A DNA stretch of 64,000 nucleotides from Streptomyces sp. NBC_00442 (GCF_036014195.1 NZ_CP107918.1:5952001-6016000), one strand, 5' to 3'; shown: positions 8,921-17,091, counted from the stretch's first letter. Numbers and translations: made by a program. The notes: generated by a model from the sequence alone, not told the origin.

Positions 8921-8993
8921 TGCCCCGAGTCGGATTCGAACCGACGCTGTATGGGTTTTGAATCCATCGCCTCTACCGCTGGGCTACCGGGGC
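8921..8993 (-). tRNA. tRNA-Leu(CAA)-like gene of unusual class I form
   Basis: On the minus strand a 73-nt cloverleaf can be drawn: acceptor GCCCCGG paired with TCGGGGC, discriminator A, D-arm GCC/GGC, T-arm GTCGG-TTCGAAT-CCGAC. The anticodon loop TTCAAAA gives CAA (8958-8960), which would read the Leu codon UUG. The variable region is only 5 nt, whereas normal tRNA-Leu has a long class II arm, and the anticodon stem closes with an A-C mismatch (31-39). No CCA is encoded. It may be a real but atypical tRNA or a tRNA-like element. Confidence 0.75.
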
Positions 8994-9092
8994 CCCTTCG
9001 AAACGAAGGATACCGGAGACCCCTCGTATCTCAAACATACAGGAGCTAGGTAGGCTCCTGTAGCAGCACCCTGCCTTTACCAAGGAGCCCCC

Positions 9093-9746
9093 GTGACCGC
9101 CCCCGAGTCGCCCCAGCCCACCGCAGACGACGACGCGTCGCACGTCCCCCCGTTGACGACCCGCGTCGTCATCGCCGAGGACGAGGCCCTCATCCGCCTC
9201 GATCTCAAAGAGATGCTCGAAGAAGAGGGCTACGCGGTCGTCGGTGAGGCCGGTGACGGGCAGAAGGCCGTCGAGCTCGCCCGGGAGCACCAGCCGGACC
9301 TGGTGATCCTGGATGTGAAGATGCCGGTTCTGGACGGGATCTCGGCGGCGGAGCTGATCGCGAAGGAGTCGATCGCGCCGGTGTTGATGCTGACGGCGTT
9401 CAGTCAGCGGGATCTGGTGGAGCGGGCGCGGGACGCGGGTGCGATGGCGTATCTGGTGAAGCCGTTCTCGAAGAGCGATGTGGTGCCGGCGATCGAGATG
9501 GCGGTGTCGCGGTTCACGGAGTTGAAGGCGTTGGAGCGGGAGGTCGCGGACCTTTCGCAGCGTCTGGAGACGCGGAAGCTGGTGGACCGGGCGAAGTCGG
9601 TGTTGCAGACGCAGTACGGGTTGTCGGAGCCGGCGGCGTTCCGGTGGATTCAGAAGACGTCGATGGATCGTCGCATGTCGATGCAGCAGGTGGCCGAGGC
9701 GGTTATTGAGGACGCCGAGGAGAAGAAGGCGGCGAAGGGGGAGTAG
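9093..9746 (+). CDS. pdtaR: ANTAR-domain response regulator (PdtaR type)
   Basis: 217 residues starting at GTG with AAGGAG 7 nt upstream. The receiver domain (about 24-140) has the acidic pair in IAEDEALIRLD, the phosphorylated Asp D74 in VILDVKMPVLDG, Thr in LMLTAFSQ and Lys in AYLVKPFSKSD. The C-terminal ANTAR RNA-binding domain (about 150-210) has the expected coiled coil and AxxRWIQ/MSxxQVAEAVI pattern. PdtaR proteins, paired with the unlinked histidine kinase PdtaS, bind tandem hairpins in nascent RNA and prevent termination. No kinase gene is near. The third-position base changes from C to G/T about one third into the gene, at the regional skew flip. Confidence 0.92.
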   Translation: MTAPESPQPTADDDASHVPPLTTRVVIAEDEALIRLDLKEMLEEEGYAVVGEAGDGQKAVELAREHQPDLVILDVKMPVLDGISAAELIAKESIAPVLMLTAFSQRDLVERARDAGAMAYLVKPFSKSDVVPAIEMAVSRFTELKALEREVADLSQRLETRKLVDRAKSVLQTQYGLSEPAAFRWIQKTSMDRRMSMQQVAEAVIEDAEEKKAAKGE

Positions 9747-9775
9747 CCCCGCTGTCTTACGCGTACGCGTTCGTG

Positions 9776-9819
9776 AGTGGCCCGCACCCGGGCGAATCCG
9801 GGTGCGGGCCACTTTTGTC
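9776..9819. terminator. Strong bidirectional terminator between pdtaR and livF
   Basis: A perfect 16-bp stem (9776-9791 with 9798-9813) and a 6-nt loop is followed by TTTGTCT on the plus strand. It sits between the convergent ends of pdtaR and the liv operon and should serve both. Confidence 0.9.
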
Positions 9820-9828
9820 TGCCGGGGT

Positions 9829-10545
9829 TCAGTCTTCGCCGAGGTAGGCCTTGCGGACTGATTCGTCGTGGAGGAGGTCCTGTCCGGTTCCGGAGAGGAC
9901 GATTTTGCCGATTTCCATGACGTGGCCGTGGTCGGCGAGGGAGAGCGCGGCTTGGGCGTTCTGTTCGACGAGCAGGATGGTGGTGCCTTGTGCTTTGAGT
10001 TCGGTGATGGTGGCCATGATTTTCTGCATCATGATCGGGGAGAGGCCCATGGAGGGTTCGTCCAGCATCAGCAATTTGGGCTGGGACATGAGGGCGCGGC
10101 CCATGGCGAGCATCTGTTGTTCGCCGCCGGAGAGGGTGCCGGCTGCTTGTTTGCGGCGTTCTCCGAGAATGGGGAAGAGGTCGTAGGCGCGCTGGATGTC
10201 TTTTTCGATGCCTGCTTTGTCGTCGCGGAGGTAGGCGCCGAGACGGAGGTTGTCCTCGATGGTCATGCGGGGGAATATGTGGCGGCCTTCGGGGGAGTGG
10301 GCCATTCCGAGGGCGACGATTTTGTGTGCGGGGACGTTTTTGAGGGGTTTGCCGTCGAAGGTGATGCTTCCGGCGAGGGGTTCGAGGAGGCCGGAGAGGG
10401 TGCGCAGGGTGGTGGTTTTTCCGGCGCCGTTGGTGCCGATGAGGGTGACGACTTGTCCTGCTTCGACGCTGAAGGAGATGCCTTTGACGGCTTCGATTTT
10501 GCCGTAGGCGACCCGGAGGTCCTCGACTTCGAGGAGTGCGGTCAC
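9829..10545 (-). CDS. livF: Branched-chain amino acid ABC transporter, ATP-binding protein LivF
   Basis: 238 residues. Walker A is GTNGAGKTT near residue 37, the ABC signature is LSGGEQQ, Walker B is LLMLDEPS and the switch His lies in LLVEQNAQAALSLADHGHVME. Length and sequence match LivF, the smaller ATPase of the high-affinity Leu/Ile/Val importer. The GTG start overlaps the livG stop (GTGA at 10542-10545), so the two are translationally coupled. It is the last gene of livKHMGF and ends at the terminator at 9776-9819. Confidence 0.95.
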   Translation of the reverse strand: MTALLEVEDLRVAYGKIEAVKGISFSVEAGQVVTLIGTNGAGKTTTLRTLSGLLEPLAGSITFDGKPLKNVPAHKIVALGMAHSPEGRHIFPRMTIEDNLRLGAYLRDDKAGIEKDIQRAYDLFPILGERRKQAAGTLSGGEQQMLAMGRALMSQPKLLMLDEPSMGLSPIMMQKIMATITELKAQGTTILLVEQNAQAALSLADHGHVMEIGKIVLSGTGQDLLHDESVRKAYLGED

Positions 10546-11402
10546 GGGGTGTCTCCTTCGGTGCGGGTGGTGCTCTGCGCCGTTTCGGCTGCTTCTACTT
10601 CGGCGAGTTCCTCGTCTCCGGGTGCGCCTTCGAAGGGGGTGCCGAGGTAGGCGGCGATGACGCGTTCGTCGGCCTGGACGACGTCGGGGGTGCCTTCGAG
10701 GAGTTTTTGGCCTTGGACGAGGACGGAGACGCGGTCGCAGAGGTTCATGATGAACCGCATGTCGTGTTCGATGACGAGGACGGCGATGCCTTGGTCGCGG
10801 ATGGCGAAGATGAGTTCTTCGGCGGCGCGGGTTTCTTGGGGGTTCATGCCGGCGGTGGGCTCGTCGAGGAGGAGGAGTCCGGGTTCGCTGGCGAGTGCGC
10901 GGGCGATTTCGAGCTTGCGTTGTTCGCCGTAGGGGAGGTTGCGGCTGAGGTGGTCGGCTTTTGCGGCGAGGCCGGTGAACTCGAGGAGTTCCATGGCTCG
11001 TTCGCGGGATGCGTCTTCGGCTTTTTTGAATCCGGGGAGGCGCAGTAGTGCGGACCAGAGGCCTTCTTTGGTGCGGGTGTGGCGGCCGACGAGGACGTTT
11101 TCCAGGACGGTCATGTTGGGGAAGAGGCGGATGTTCTGGAAGGTGCGGGCGACGCCGGCTTGGGTGACGAGGTGGGGTTTGGGGGGAAGAGTGGTGCCTT
11201 TGTAGGTCACTTTTCCTTCGGTGGGGACGTACAGGCCGGTGAGGCAGTTGAAGAAGGTGGTTTTGCCTGCGCCGTTGGGGCCGATGAGGCCGACGATTTC
11301 TCCGCTGTTGACGGTGAGGTCGACGTTGTGTACGGCGGTGAGGCCGCCGAAGCGCATGGTGACGCCGCTGGCGTGGAGGACGGTGTCGGTCGTGGTGGTC
11401 AT
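10542..11402 (-). CDS. livG: Branched-chain amino acid ABC transporter, ATP-binding protein LivG
   Basis: 286 residues. Walker A GPNGAGKTT, signature LPYGEQRKLEIARALA, Walker B LLLLDEPTAGMNP and switch region VLVIEHDMRFIM are all intact. It carries the LivG-type insert between Walker A and signature (ARTFQNIRLFPNMTVLENV) and an acidic C-terminal extension of about 35 residues. ATG 11402 is used here; GTG 11411, which overlaps the livM stop as GTGA, is an equally plausible start three codons upstream. It forms the ATPase pair with LivF. Confidence 0.95.
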   Translation of the reverse strand: MTTTTDTVLHASGVTMRFGGLTAVHNVDLTVNSGEIVGLIGPNGAGKTTFFNCLTGLYVPTEGKVTYKGTTLPPKPHLVTQAGVARTFQNIRLFPNMTVLENVLVGRHTRTKEGLWSALLRLPGFKKAEDASRERAMELLEFTGLAAKADHLSRNLPYGEQRKLEIARALASEPGLLLLDEPTAGMNPQETRAAEELIFAIRDQGIAVLVIEHDMRFIMNLCDRVSVLVQGQKLLEGTPDVVQADERVIAAYLGTPFEGAPGDEELAEVEAAETAQSTTRTEGDTP

Positions 11403-11407
11403 GCTGG

Positions 11408-13210
11408 TCACGCCCCCGCCTTGGTGACGCCGACGGGTGTGTCGGTGAGGCTGGTTTCTGGTGTGTCGAGTTGGCCGGTCTCGCGGAATTCGAGCTTTTT
11501 CCTGCGGTCGGCGACGATGCCTTCGGGGCGCAGGCGCATGAGGACGATGAGGGCTATTCCGAAGAGGAGGAGCTGGTAGTCCTGCATGAATTGGAGTTTG
11601 GCCGGGATGAGGTAGAGCAGGGCCGCGCCGATGAGGGGTCCGCTCATGGTTCCCATGCCGCCGAGGATGACGGCGGCGAGGAGGAAGGCGGAGTTGGGGG
11701 GTACGGAGCCGGCGAATTGGTATTGCTCGGGGGTGACGGTGCTGGTGAGGTGGCCTTGTACGGTGCCGGCGAGTCCGGCGAGGGTGGCGCCGAGTGCGAA
11801 GGCGATGAGTTTGACGCGGAAGCCGTTGATGCCCATGGCGGTGGCGGCGGTTTCGTCTTCGCGGATGGCGACCCAGGCGCGGCCGATGCGGGAGTCGGCG
11901 CTGCGTCGGAAGACGGTGACGACGACGAGGGTGATGACGAGCATCAGGAGGTAGTAGTTGCCGGGTTTGCCGAGGGTGAAGCCGGCGACGTCGTGGCTGA
12001 TGCCGAGGTCGTATCCGAAGATCGTGATGTCGGGGATGGCGGGGATGCCGCGGGAGCCGTTGGTGACGTTGGGTCCGCTGTTCCCGTTGAGGTTGTTCAT
12101 GGTGATGCGGAAGATCTCGCCGAAGCCGAGGGTGACGATGGCGAGGTAGTCGCCGCGCAGGCGCAGGGTGGGTGCGCCGATGAGGACGCCGAAGACGAGG
12201 GATGCGCCGGCGCCGACGAGGAGGGCGGCCCAGAAGGGGAAGTGGACGCCGAGGCTGGAGGTGCTGGCGCCGGAGACGAGGGCCGCGGCGTAGGCGCCGA
12301 CGCCGAGGAAGGCGACGTAGCCGAGGTCGAGGAGGCCGGCGAGGCCGACGACGACGTTGAGGCCGAGGGCGACGGTGGCGAAGATGAGGATGTTGGCGCC
12401 GATGAGGGCGTATTCGTCGCTGGACTGTGTGAAGGGGAAGCAGATCGCGGCGACGAAGGCGGCGCTGAGGGTGACGGTGCGGTGGTGTGCGGTGAGTGCG
12501 GAGAGGCGGGCGAGGAGGCCTGCCTGGGTGATGGCGGCGAACGTGAACACGGCGGTGATGAGGAAGCCGATGAACAGTTCGGTGTAGGCGGTGTCGATGC
12601 CGTAGGCGAAGACGTACAGGCCTATGGCGAAGGCGGCGACGATGATGAGGATGCCGGCCCAGTCGGGGATCGCCTGGGCGGGGCGGGGGCTGGGGGCGGC
12701 GAGGGTGTGCCGGATGCGCTGCCAGGCGTTGTCGCCGGTGGTGTCGGTGGCGGGGGTGTCGCCGGGGAGGGCGAAGGCGGCGATGAGGGCGATGAGGGAG
12801 CCGATGCCGGAGACGTAGGCGCCGGGTTCGAGGTTGACGATGCCGCCGAGGTCGCTGGATATCGCGCCGAGGGTGTAGCCGGTGGTGCCGAAGGTGGCGA
12901 GGGCGAGGAGGCGGAGGGGGGCGTTGGTGGCGGCGGGGGTGAGCCAGCGCAGTCCTGGGACGCCGTAGGTGGAGAGGGCGAAGAGGATGGTGAGGGCTGC
13001 GGTGGTGAGGGTGAGGAGTTGGAGGCCGCCGGGGTAGCCGGTGACGGTGAGGTCGCCGGGGAAGTCGCTGGTCCAGGTCCACGCCAGGAAGGTGCCGATG
13101 AGGGCGATGGCGGCGCCGGCGGTGACGGTGTGCCGGGCGAGGGTGGCGGGCAGCGGGATGAGGGGGGCCGCGCTGTCGGCGGCGGGGGTGCTGGGGGTGG
13201 TGGTTGTCAT
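11408..13210 (-). CDS. livM: Branched-chain amino acid ABC transporter permease LivM, N-terminally extended
   Basis: 600 residues, about twice the usual LivM. The C-terminal half (from about residue 265) is a standard permease: NVVVGLAGLLDLGYVAFLGVGAYAAAL, then the EAA-like loop DSRIGRAWVAIREDETAATAMGIN, which contacts the ATPases. The N-terminal 260 residues contain about six to eight extra hydrophobic segments of unknown role. ATG 13210 is preceded by GTG 13219, which overlaps the livH stop (GTGA), the same arrangement as at livM/livG. The C-terminus has a cytosolic tail after RPEGIVADRRKKLEF. Confidence 0.93.
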   Translation of the reverse strand: MTTTTPSTPAADSAAPLIPLPATLARHTVTAGAAIALIGTFLAWTWTSDFPGDLTVTGYPGGLQLLTLTTAALTILFALSTYGVPGLRWLTPAATNAPLRLLALATFGTTGYTLGAISSDLGGIVNLEPGAYVSGIGSLIALIAAFALPGDTPATDTTGDNAWQRIRHTLAAPSPRPAQAIPDWAGILIIVAAFAIGLYVFAYGIDTAYTELFIGFLITAVFTFAAITQAGLLARLSALTAHHRTVTLSAAFVAAICFPFTQSSDEYALIGANILIFATVALGLNVVVGLAGLLDLGYVAFLGVGAYAAALVSGASTSSLGVHFPFWAALLVGAGASLVFGVLIGAPTLRLRGDYLAIVTLGFGEIFRITMNNLNGNSGPNVTNGSRGIPAIPDITIFGYDLGISHDVAGFTLGKPGNYYLLMLVITLVVVTVFRRSADSRIGRAWVAIREDETAATAMGINGFRVKLIAFALGATLAGLAGTVQGHLTSTVTPEQYQFAGSVPPNSAFLLAAVILGGMGTMSGPLIGAALLYLIPAKLQFMQDYQLLLFGIALIVLMRLRPEGIVADRRKKLEFRETGQLDTPETSLTDTPVGVTKAGA

Positions 13211-13215
13211 GGTGA

Positions 13216-14145
13216 TCACGCCCTGTCCGCGACGCGTTCGCCGAGCAGGCCTTGGGGCCGCACGAGGAGGACGACGATGAGGAGGACGAAGGCCCATACG
13301 TCCTTCCAGGCGCCGCCGCCGAAGAGTTCCATGCTGGGGATGTTGCCGATGTAGCCGACGGCGAGTGCTTCGGCGAGTCCGAGGACGATGCCGCCGAGCA
13401 TGGCTCCGTAGATGTTGCCGATGCCGCCGAGTACGGCTGCGGTGAAGGCTTTGAGGCCCATGATGAAGCCCATGCGGAAGCCGACTTGGCCGTTGTGGAG
13501 GCCGTAGCCGACGGCGGCGACGGCGGCGAACGCGGCGCCGATGGCGAAGGCCATGACGATGATGCGGTCGGTGTTGATGCCCATGAGCTTGGCGGTGTCG
13601 GGGTCCTGGGCGGTGGCCTGCATGCCGCGGCCGGTGCGGGTCTTGTTGACGTAGATGCCGAGGGCGATCATGCAGACGGGGGCGGCGATCAGGATGAAGA
13701 GGTCGCCGCGCTGGATGTTGGCGCCGAGGACGTGGAAGGGGCTGCCGTCGAACTGGGGGAAGGAACGGTCCTTCTTGGCGTCCGGGTACCACTTCCACAC
13801 GGCCTGCTGGAGGGCGAGGGAGAGGCCGATCGCGGTGATGAGCGGGGCGAGGCGGGGTGCGCCCCGCAGGGGCCGGTAGGCGAAGCGCTCGGCCGCGGTG
13901 GCGACGAGTACGGAGACGATGACGCCGCCGATGATCATGAGCGGGATGGCGGCGAGGAGGGAGAAGCCCGCCGGGAGGGCGAGGAAGACGGTGAGGGCCC
14001 CGAAGCCCCCGACCATGAATATCTCGCCGTGGGCGAAGTTGATGAGCTGGACAATGCCGTAGACCATCGTGTAGCCGATCGCGATCAGTCCGTACATCGC
14101 GCCGAGGATGAGTCCATTGGCCAGCTGTTGCGGCAGTTCGTGCAC
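13216..14145 (-). CDS. livH: Branched-chain amino acid ABC transporter permease LivH
   Basis: 309 residues with about eight membrane segments. N-terminal NGLILGAMYGLIAIGYTMVYGIVQLINFAHGE is the typical LivH start, and KTRTGRGMQATAQDPDTAKLMGINTDR is the ATPase-contact loop. It forms the membrane channel with LivM. The GTG start has GGAGG about 8 nt upstream. A 14-bp hairpin lies between it and livK. Confidence 0.95.
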   Translation of the reverse strand: MHELPQQLANGLILGAMYGLIAIGYTMVYGIVQLINFAHGEIFMVGGFGALTVFLALPAGFSLLAAIPLMIIGGVIVSVLVATAAERFAYRPLRGAPRLAPLITAIGLSLALQQAVWKWYPDAKKDRSFPQFDGSPFHVLGANIQRGDLFILIAAPVCMIALGIYVNKTRTGRGMQATAQDPDTAKLMGINTDRIIVMAFAIGAAFAAVAAVGYGLHNGQVGFRMGFIMGLKAFTAAVLGGIGNIYGAMLGGIVLGLAEALAVGYIGNIPSMELFGGGAWKDVWAFVLLIVVLLVRPQGLLGERVADRA

Positions 14146-14178
14146 CGCGGGGCCTCCGTGAATGTGAGCGGATATGGC

Positions 14179-14213
14179 ACCGCGCGGGAGCGCTGGTGGC
14201 GCTCCCGCGCGGT
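14179..14213 (-). terminator. Intra-operon hairpin between livK and livH
   Basis: ACCGCGCGGGAGCG and its complement form a perfect 14-bp stem with a 7-nt loop. Placed after the binding-protein gene, it should attenuate transcription or protect livK mRNA, giving more LivK than transporter, as is common in such operons. Confidence 0.7.
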
Positions 14214-14245
14214 CCTTGGGTTGCGGCGTGGCGGGATTCGCCGGG

Positions 14246-15478
14246 TTACGGCTTGTAGGCCTCGCTGAGCTCGGGCTTCCAGGCGCCGTCGGTGACCTTG
14301 TAGGCGGTCATCATGGTGTTGGTGGTGTCGCCGTATTCGTCGAAGGAGACGGGGCCGGTGACTCCGTCGAACTTGACCTTGCCGACGGCGTCGAGGACCT
14401 TGGCGCGCAGGTCGCTGTCGGGGACCTTGCCGCTGTTGCCGGCGACGACGGCCTTGACGGCTTCGATGATCGCCCAGGTGGCGTCGTAGGTGCCGCCCCC
14501 GTAGGCCTCGTAGGCGTCCTTGTAGCCGGCGCCCTTGTAGTTGGCGATGAAGGTCTTCGCGGAGTCGAGCTGTTCGACGGGCTTGCCGACGGAGGTGGCG
14601 AGGTCGCCCGCCGCCTTCTTGTTGAGCTTGATGAAGTCGGCGCTGTAGATGCCGTCGCCGCCCATGAGCGGGATGTTGGTGCCGCTGTCCTTGAGCTGCT
14701 GGGACAGGGGGCCGGCGGCGGGGTATTCGCCGCCGTAGTAGAGGGCCTTGGCGCCGGTGGCCTTGACCTTGGCGACGATGGCGTTGAAGTCGCGGTCGTC
14801 GGGGTTGATGTGGTCGCTTCCGACGATCTTGCCGCCGAGCTTGGTGAAGGTGTCCTTGAAGGACGCGGCGAGGCCGGCGCCGTAGGTCTTCTGGTCGTCG
14901 ATGAGGTAGACCGAGTCGAGCTTGGCGTCGTTGAACAGGTACTTGGCGGCGAAGGCGCCCTGGACCTGGTCGGTGGTGGCGGTGCGGAAGAAGGTCTTGT
15001 AGGGGCGCTTCTTCGTGCCGGTCTTCCAGCCGTCGCCCTGGGTCAGCTCGGTGCCCGTGTTGGCGGGGGATATCTGGGTGAGGCCGGCGTCGTTGAGCGG
15101 TTTCTGCATGGACTGCGAGACGCTGGAGTTGAGCGGGCCGACGACGCCGACGACGCTCTTGTCGCCGATGAACTTGGTGGCGTTCTGCTGGCCGACGGAG
15201 GGCTGGGCCTGGTCGTCGAGCGGCTGGGTCTTGAACTCGACGCCGGGGACGAGGTTCTGCTTGTTCGCCGTCTGGGCGGCGAGGTCGGCGGAGTTCTTGA
15301 TGCCGAGGCCGAGGGCGGACAGGTCACCCGTGAGGGGTGCGTCTACGCCGATGACGACGGTCTGCTTCTTGCCGCTGCTGTCGTCGCCGCCGCTTTTGTC
15401 GCGCGAACCACAGGCGGTGAGCGTGAGTGCGCCTGTGGTGAGCACTGTAGTGAGGATGAGCAAGGAACGGTGTCGCAC
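14246..15478 (-). CDS. livK: Branched-chain amino acid ABC transporter substrate-binding lipoprotein LivK
   Basis: 410 residues. The GTG at 15478 is chosen because it has GGAAAGGA upstream and yields a lipoprotein signal: RHRSLLI, a hydrophobic run, then lipobox LTAC. The mature part starts with a Ser/Gly/Asp linker and continues as a periplasmic-binding-protein fold (VVIGVDAPLTGDLSALGLG, then VVGVVGPLNSSVSQSM), the Leu/Ile/Val-binding family. It delivers substrate to LivHM. First gene of the operon, with a leader of unknown length and a palindrome upstream at 15658-15681. Confidence 0.93.
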   Translation of the reverse strand: MRHRSLLILTTVLTTGALTLTACGSRDKSGGDDSSGKKQTVVIGVDAPLTGDLSALGLGIKNSADLAAQTANKQNLVPGVEFKTQPLDDQAQPSVGQQNATKFIGDKSVVGVVGPLNSSVSQSMQKPLNDAGLTQISPANTGTELTQGDGWKTGTKKRPYKTFFRTATTDQVQGAFAAKYLFNDAKLDSVYLIDDQKTYGAGLAASFKDTFTKLGGKIVGSDHINPDDRDFNAIVAKVKATGAKALYYGGEYPAAGPLSQQLKDSGTNIPLMGGDGIYSADFIKLNKKAAGDLATSVGKPVEQLDSAKTFIANYKGAGYKDAYEAYGGGTYDATWAIIEAVKAVVAGNSGKVPDSDLRAKVLDAVGKVKFDGVTGPVSFDEYGDTTNTMMTAYKVTDGAWKPELSEAYKP

Positions 15479-15874
15479 GGTGGGTCCTTTCCCTGGCGCG
15501 GCCTCCTCGTGGCGAGGTGCCGTGTCGGTCGCCGGGCCGTACTGGGTCGTGAGGGGCCGTGCAGCAGTCGCACCCGGCGGCGCGGTGACTGGCCGTGACT
15601 CTAAGCGCAGCCGGGGAGGGTGGGGAGCGGCCGGGACAGGATGTGACTTTCTTGTTATGCCAAGGCCAAACCTTGATGGCACAGGGCGGTCAATTTGTAC
15701 ATTTCGGGACACTGGGATTTCTCGCATGATGAGAACGCCCAGTTCCGCTAAGGGGCTTGAGGGGATCATGGTGCTGACAGGCCTCCGGGTGTCCGGAAGC
15801 CGGTCGCTGGCCGGGAAGGGGCCGCTCATTGGCCGGAAGGTGCCCTCGGCCTCCCGGTCGTTCGTTACGCAGCG
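15479..15874. other. 396-bp intergenic region upstream of livK
   Basis: No convincing gene. It should contain the livK promoter on the minus strand; a TTGACC string (rc of 15689-15694) is present but lacks a good -10 at 17 bp. The only clear structure is the palindrome at 15658-15681. Confidence 0.45.
15658..15681. promoter_or_regulatory. Imperfect 24-bp palindrome upstream of livK
   Basis: TGCCAAGG and CCTTGATGGCA are inverted around CCAAA. Size and symmetry suit a dimeric regulator (for example an Lrp/AsnC or GntR type), and the place, 180 bp upstream of livK, suits operon control. No regulator is identified. Confidence 0.35.
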
Positions 15875-16402
15875 TTACGAAGATGCGGATGGGGTGGGCA
15901 GCTTCGTCTGCGCCCAAGGGTCCGTCGTCGGGGCGCCGTTGCGATAGCGCTCGGCGCAACCGTGCTGCGCACGCTCCTCGATGAGCCGGTCGGCGGCGGC
16001 CCCGCCGTGCGCCGCGCGCTCTTGGCGTGCGGCGGCCAGTGTGGTCAGGAGGATCTCGTTCTGCCCGTCGGACAGGCCCTTCTCCTGATAGTCGAGGCCG
16101 GATCCCTTGCCCTGGTCCAGCTCCTGTTCCGCCCAGTAGACGATCAGGTGGGTACAGAGCTCCGCAGGTGAAGTGGCGTGCGGGGACGGCGAGTCGGAGG
16201 AGGAGGAGGAGGAGGAGGAGGGCGGGGGCGGGGACGCGGCGCCGTGCGGGGAGGGGGTGGCGGTGGACGAGCACCCCGCGAGTGCGGCCGACAGGGCGAG
16301 CGCTCCCGCGAGGGCCGGCCGCGCCCGTGCCGGTATGCGTGCCCAGGCCCGCGTCCGTACCCGTGGCTGTACCCGCGCCCGCCGCCCCGCTCGGGTCCTC
16401 AT
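15875..16402 (-). CDS. Small secreted lipoprotein of unknown function
   Basis: 175 residues. An unusually Arg-rich N-region (about 12 Arg in 28 residues) precedes a hydrophobic core and lipobox LAGC near residue 44. Next comes a low-complexity Pro/Ser linker with a run of eight Ser, encoded by a GGA/GGAG-type microsatellite at 16198-16222. A conserved-looking domain follows: ELCTHLIVYWAEQELDQGKGSGLDYQEKGLSDGQNEILLTTL with two Cys. I do not recognise the family. Its ATG follows a well-formed promoter at leaderless spacing. Confidence 0.7.
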   Translation of the reverse strand: MRTRAGRRARVQPRVRTRAWARIPARARPALAGALALSAALAGCSSTATPSPHGAASPPPPSSSSSSSSDSPSPHATSPAELCTHLIVYWAEQELDQGKGSGLDYQEKGLSDGQNEILLTTLAAARQERAAHGGAAADRLIEERAQHGCAERYRNGAPTTDPWAQTKLPTPSASS

Positions 16403-16408
16403 GACACG

Positions 16409-16437
16409 ACGTTAGAACGCGGTCCGCGACGTGACAA
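16409..16437 (-). promoter_or_regulatory. Promoter of the lipoprotein gene (leaderless)
   Basis: TTGTCA (rc of 16432-16437), 17-bp spacer, TAACGT (rc of 16409-16414), then 6 nt to the ATG. It is a regular sigma-HrdB-like promoter. The spacer is 17 bp, unlike the 11 bp between TTGTCA and the -10 in the DNA-damage motifs elsewhere in the window. Confidence 0.6.
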
Positions 16438-16506
16438 TGGCCGGTGAGCGGTCAACTCACCGGCCATGAACCGGAGTTGGATGATCCGGTGCGTTCTCGC
16501 GCAGGG

Positions 16507-16974
16507 TCAGCCCTTCAGGCCGTCGGCGTCGCGCAGCAGGCACGTCAGCCGGGCCGAGCAGACCCGCTTGTCCTGCTCGTCGGTGATGACGATCTCGTAC
16601 GTGGCCGTCGAGCGGCCGCGGTGCACGGGGGTGGCGACCCCGGTGACCAGGCCGCTCTTCACCCCGCGGTGGTGGGTGCAGTTCAGGTCCACCCCGACCG
16701 CGACCTTGCTGATCCCGCCGTGCAGCATCGAGCCCACCGAACCCAGCGTCTCGGCCAGGACCGCGGAGGCGCCGCCGTGCAGCAGGCCGTACGGCTGGGT
16801 GTTGCCCTCGACGGGCATGGTGCCCACGACACGCTCGGCGGAGGCCTCGATGATCTGCACGCCCATGCGGGTGCCCAGATGGCCGGCGGAGAACATCGCA
16901 TGGAGGTCGACGCCGAGGGCCGCGTATTCGTCGACGACTTCCTGCGGGAACTTCACGCTGCTCTGCTCGCCCAT
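16507..16974 (-). CDS. Hotdog-fold acyl-CoA thioesterase (PaaI/YdiI type)
   Basis: 155 residues from ATG 16974, chosen because GGAG sits 8 nt before it; an ATG six codons upstream (16992) has no SD. The hotdog helix motif GLLHGGASAVLAETLGSVG carries the His-Gly-Gly and catalytic Glu of the PaaI family. Such enzymes hydrolyse aromatic or other acyl-CoA thioesters and act as tetramers in the cytosol. No phenylacetate pathway genes are nearby, so substrate is open. Confidence 0.85.
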   Translation of the reverse strand: MGEQSSVKFPQEVVDEYAALGVDLHAMFSAGHLGTRMGVQIIEASAERVVGTMPVEGNTQPYGLLHGGASAVLAETLGSVGSMLHGGISKVAVGVDLNCTHHRGVKSGLVTGVATPVHRGRSTATYEIVITDEQDKRVCSARLTCLLRDADGLKG

Positions 16975-17091
16975 GGGCCCGGCTCCGTTCATCTGCGTTA
17001 CTGCTCGTCTGCGGTTGCTGCGCTGCGCGCACCGTCATAACTGTCCGCACCGTCATACCAGATGGCTGAGCAAACGCTTAGGGCGCGGCTC

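Noticed and set aside
8900..9300. Replication origin at the skew flip
   Set aside because: No cluster of DnaA boxes and no dnaA/dnaN; Streptomyces oriC lies elsewhere. The skew change alone is not enough.
11471..13354. Long plus-strand open frame opposite livM (627 codons)
   Set aside because: Frame is a GC-bias shadow rich in Gly/Glu/Asp with no domain; livM on the other strand is clearly real.
16198..16222. GGA microsatellite as a regulatory repeat
   Set aside because: It simply encodes the poly-Ser linker of the lipoprotein.
16409..16437. TTGTCA upstream of the lipoprotein gene as a sixth damage site
   Set aside because: Its -10 is at the ordinary 17-bp spacing, so it is a normal vegetative promoter.
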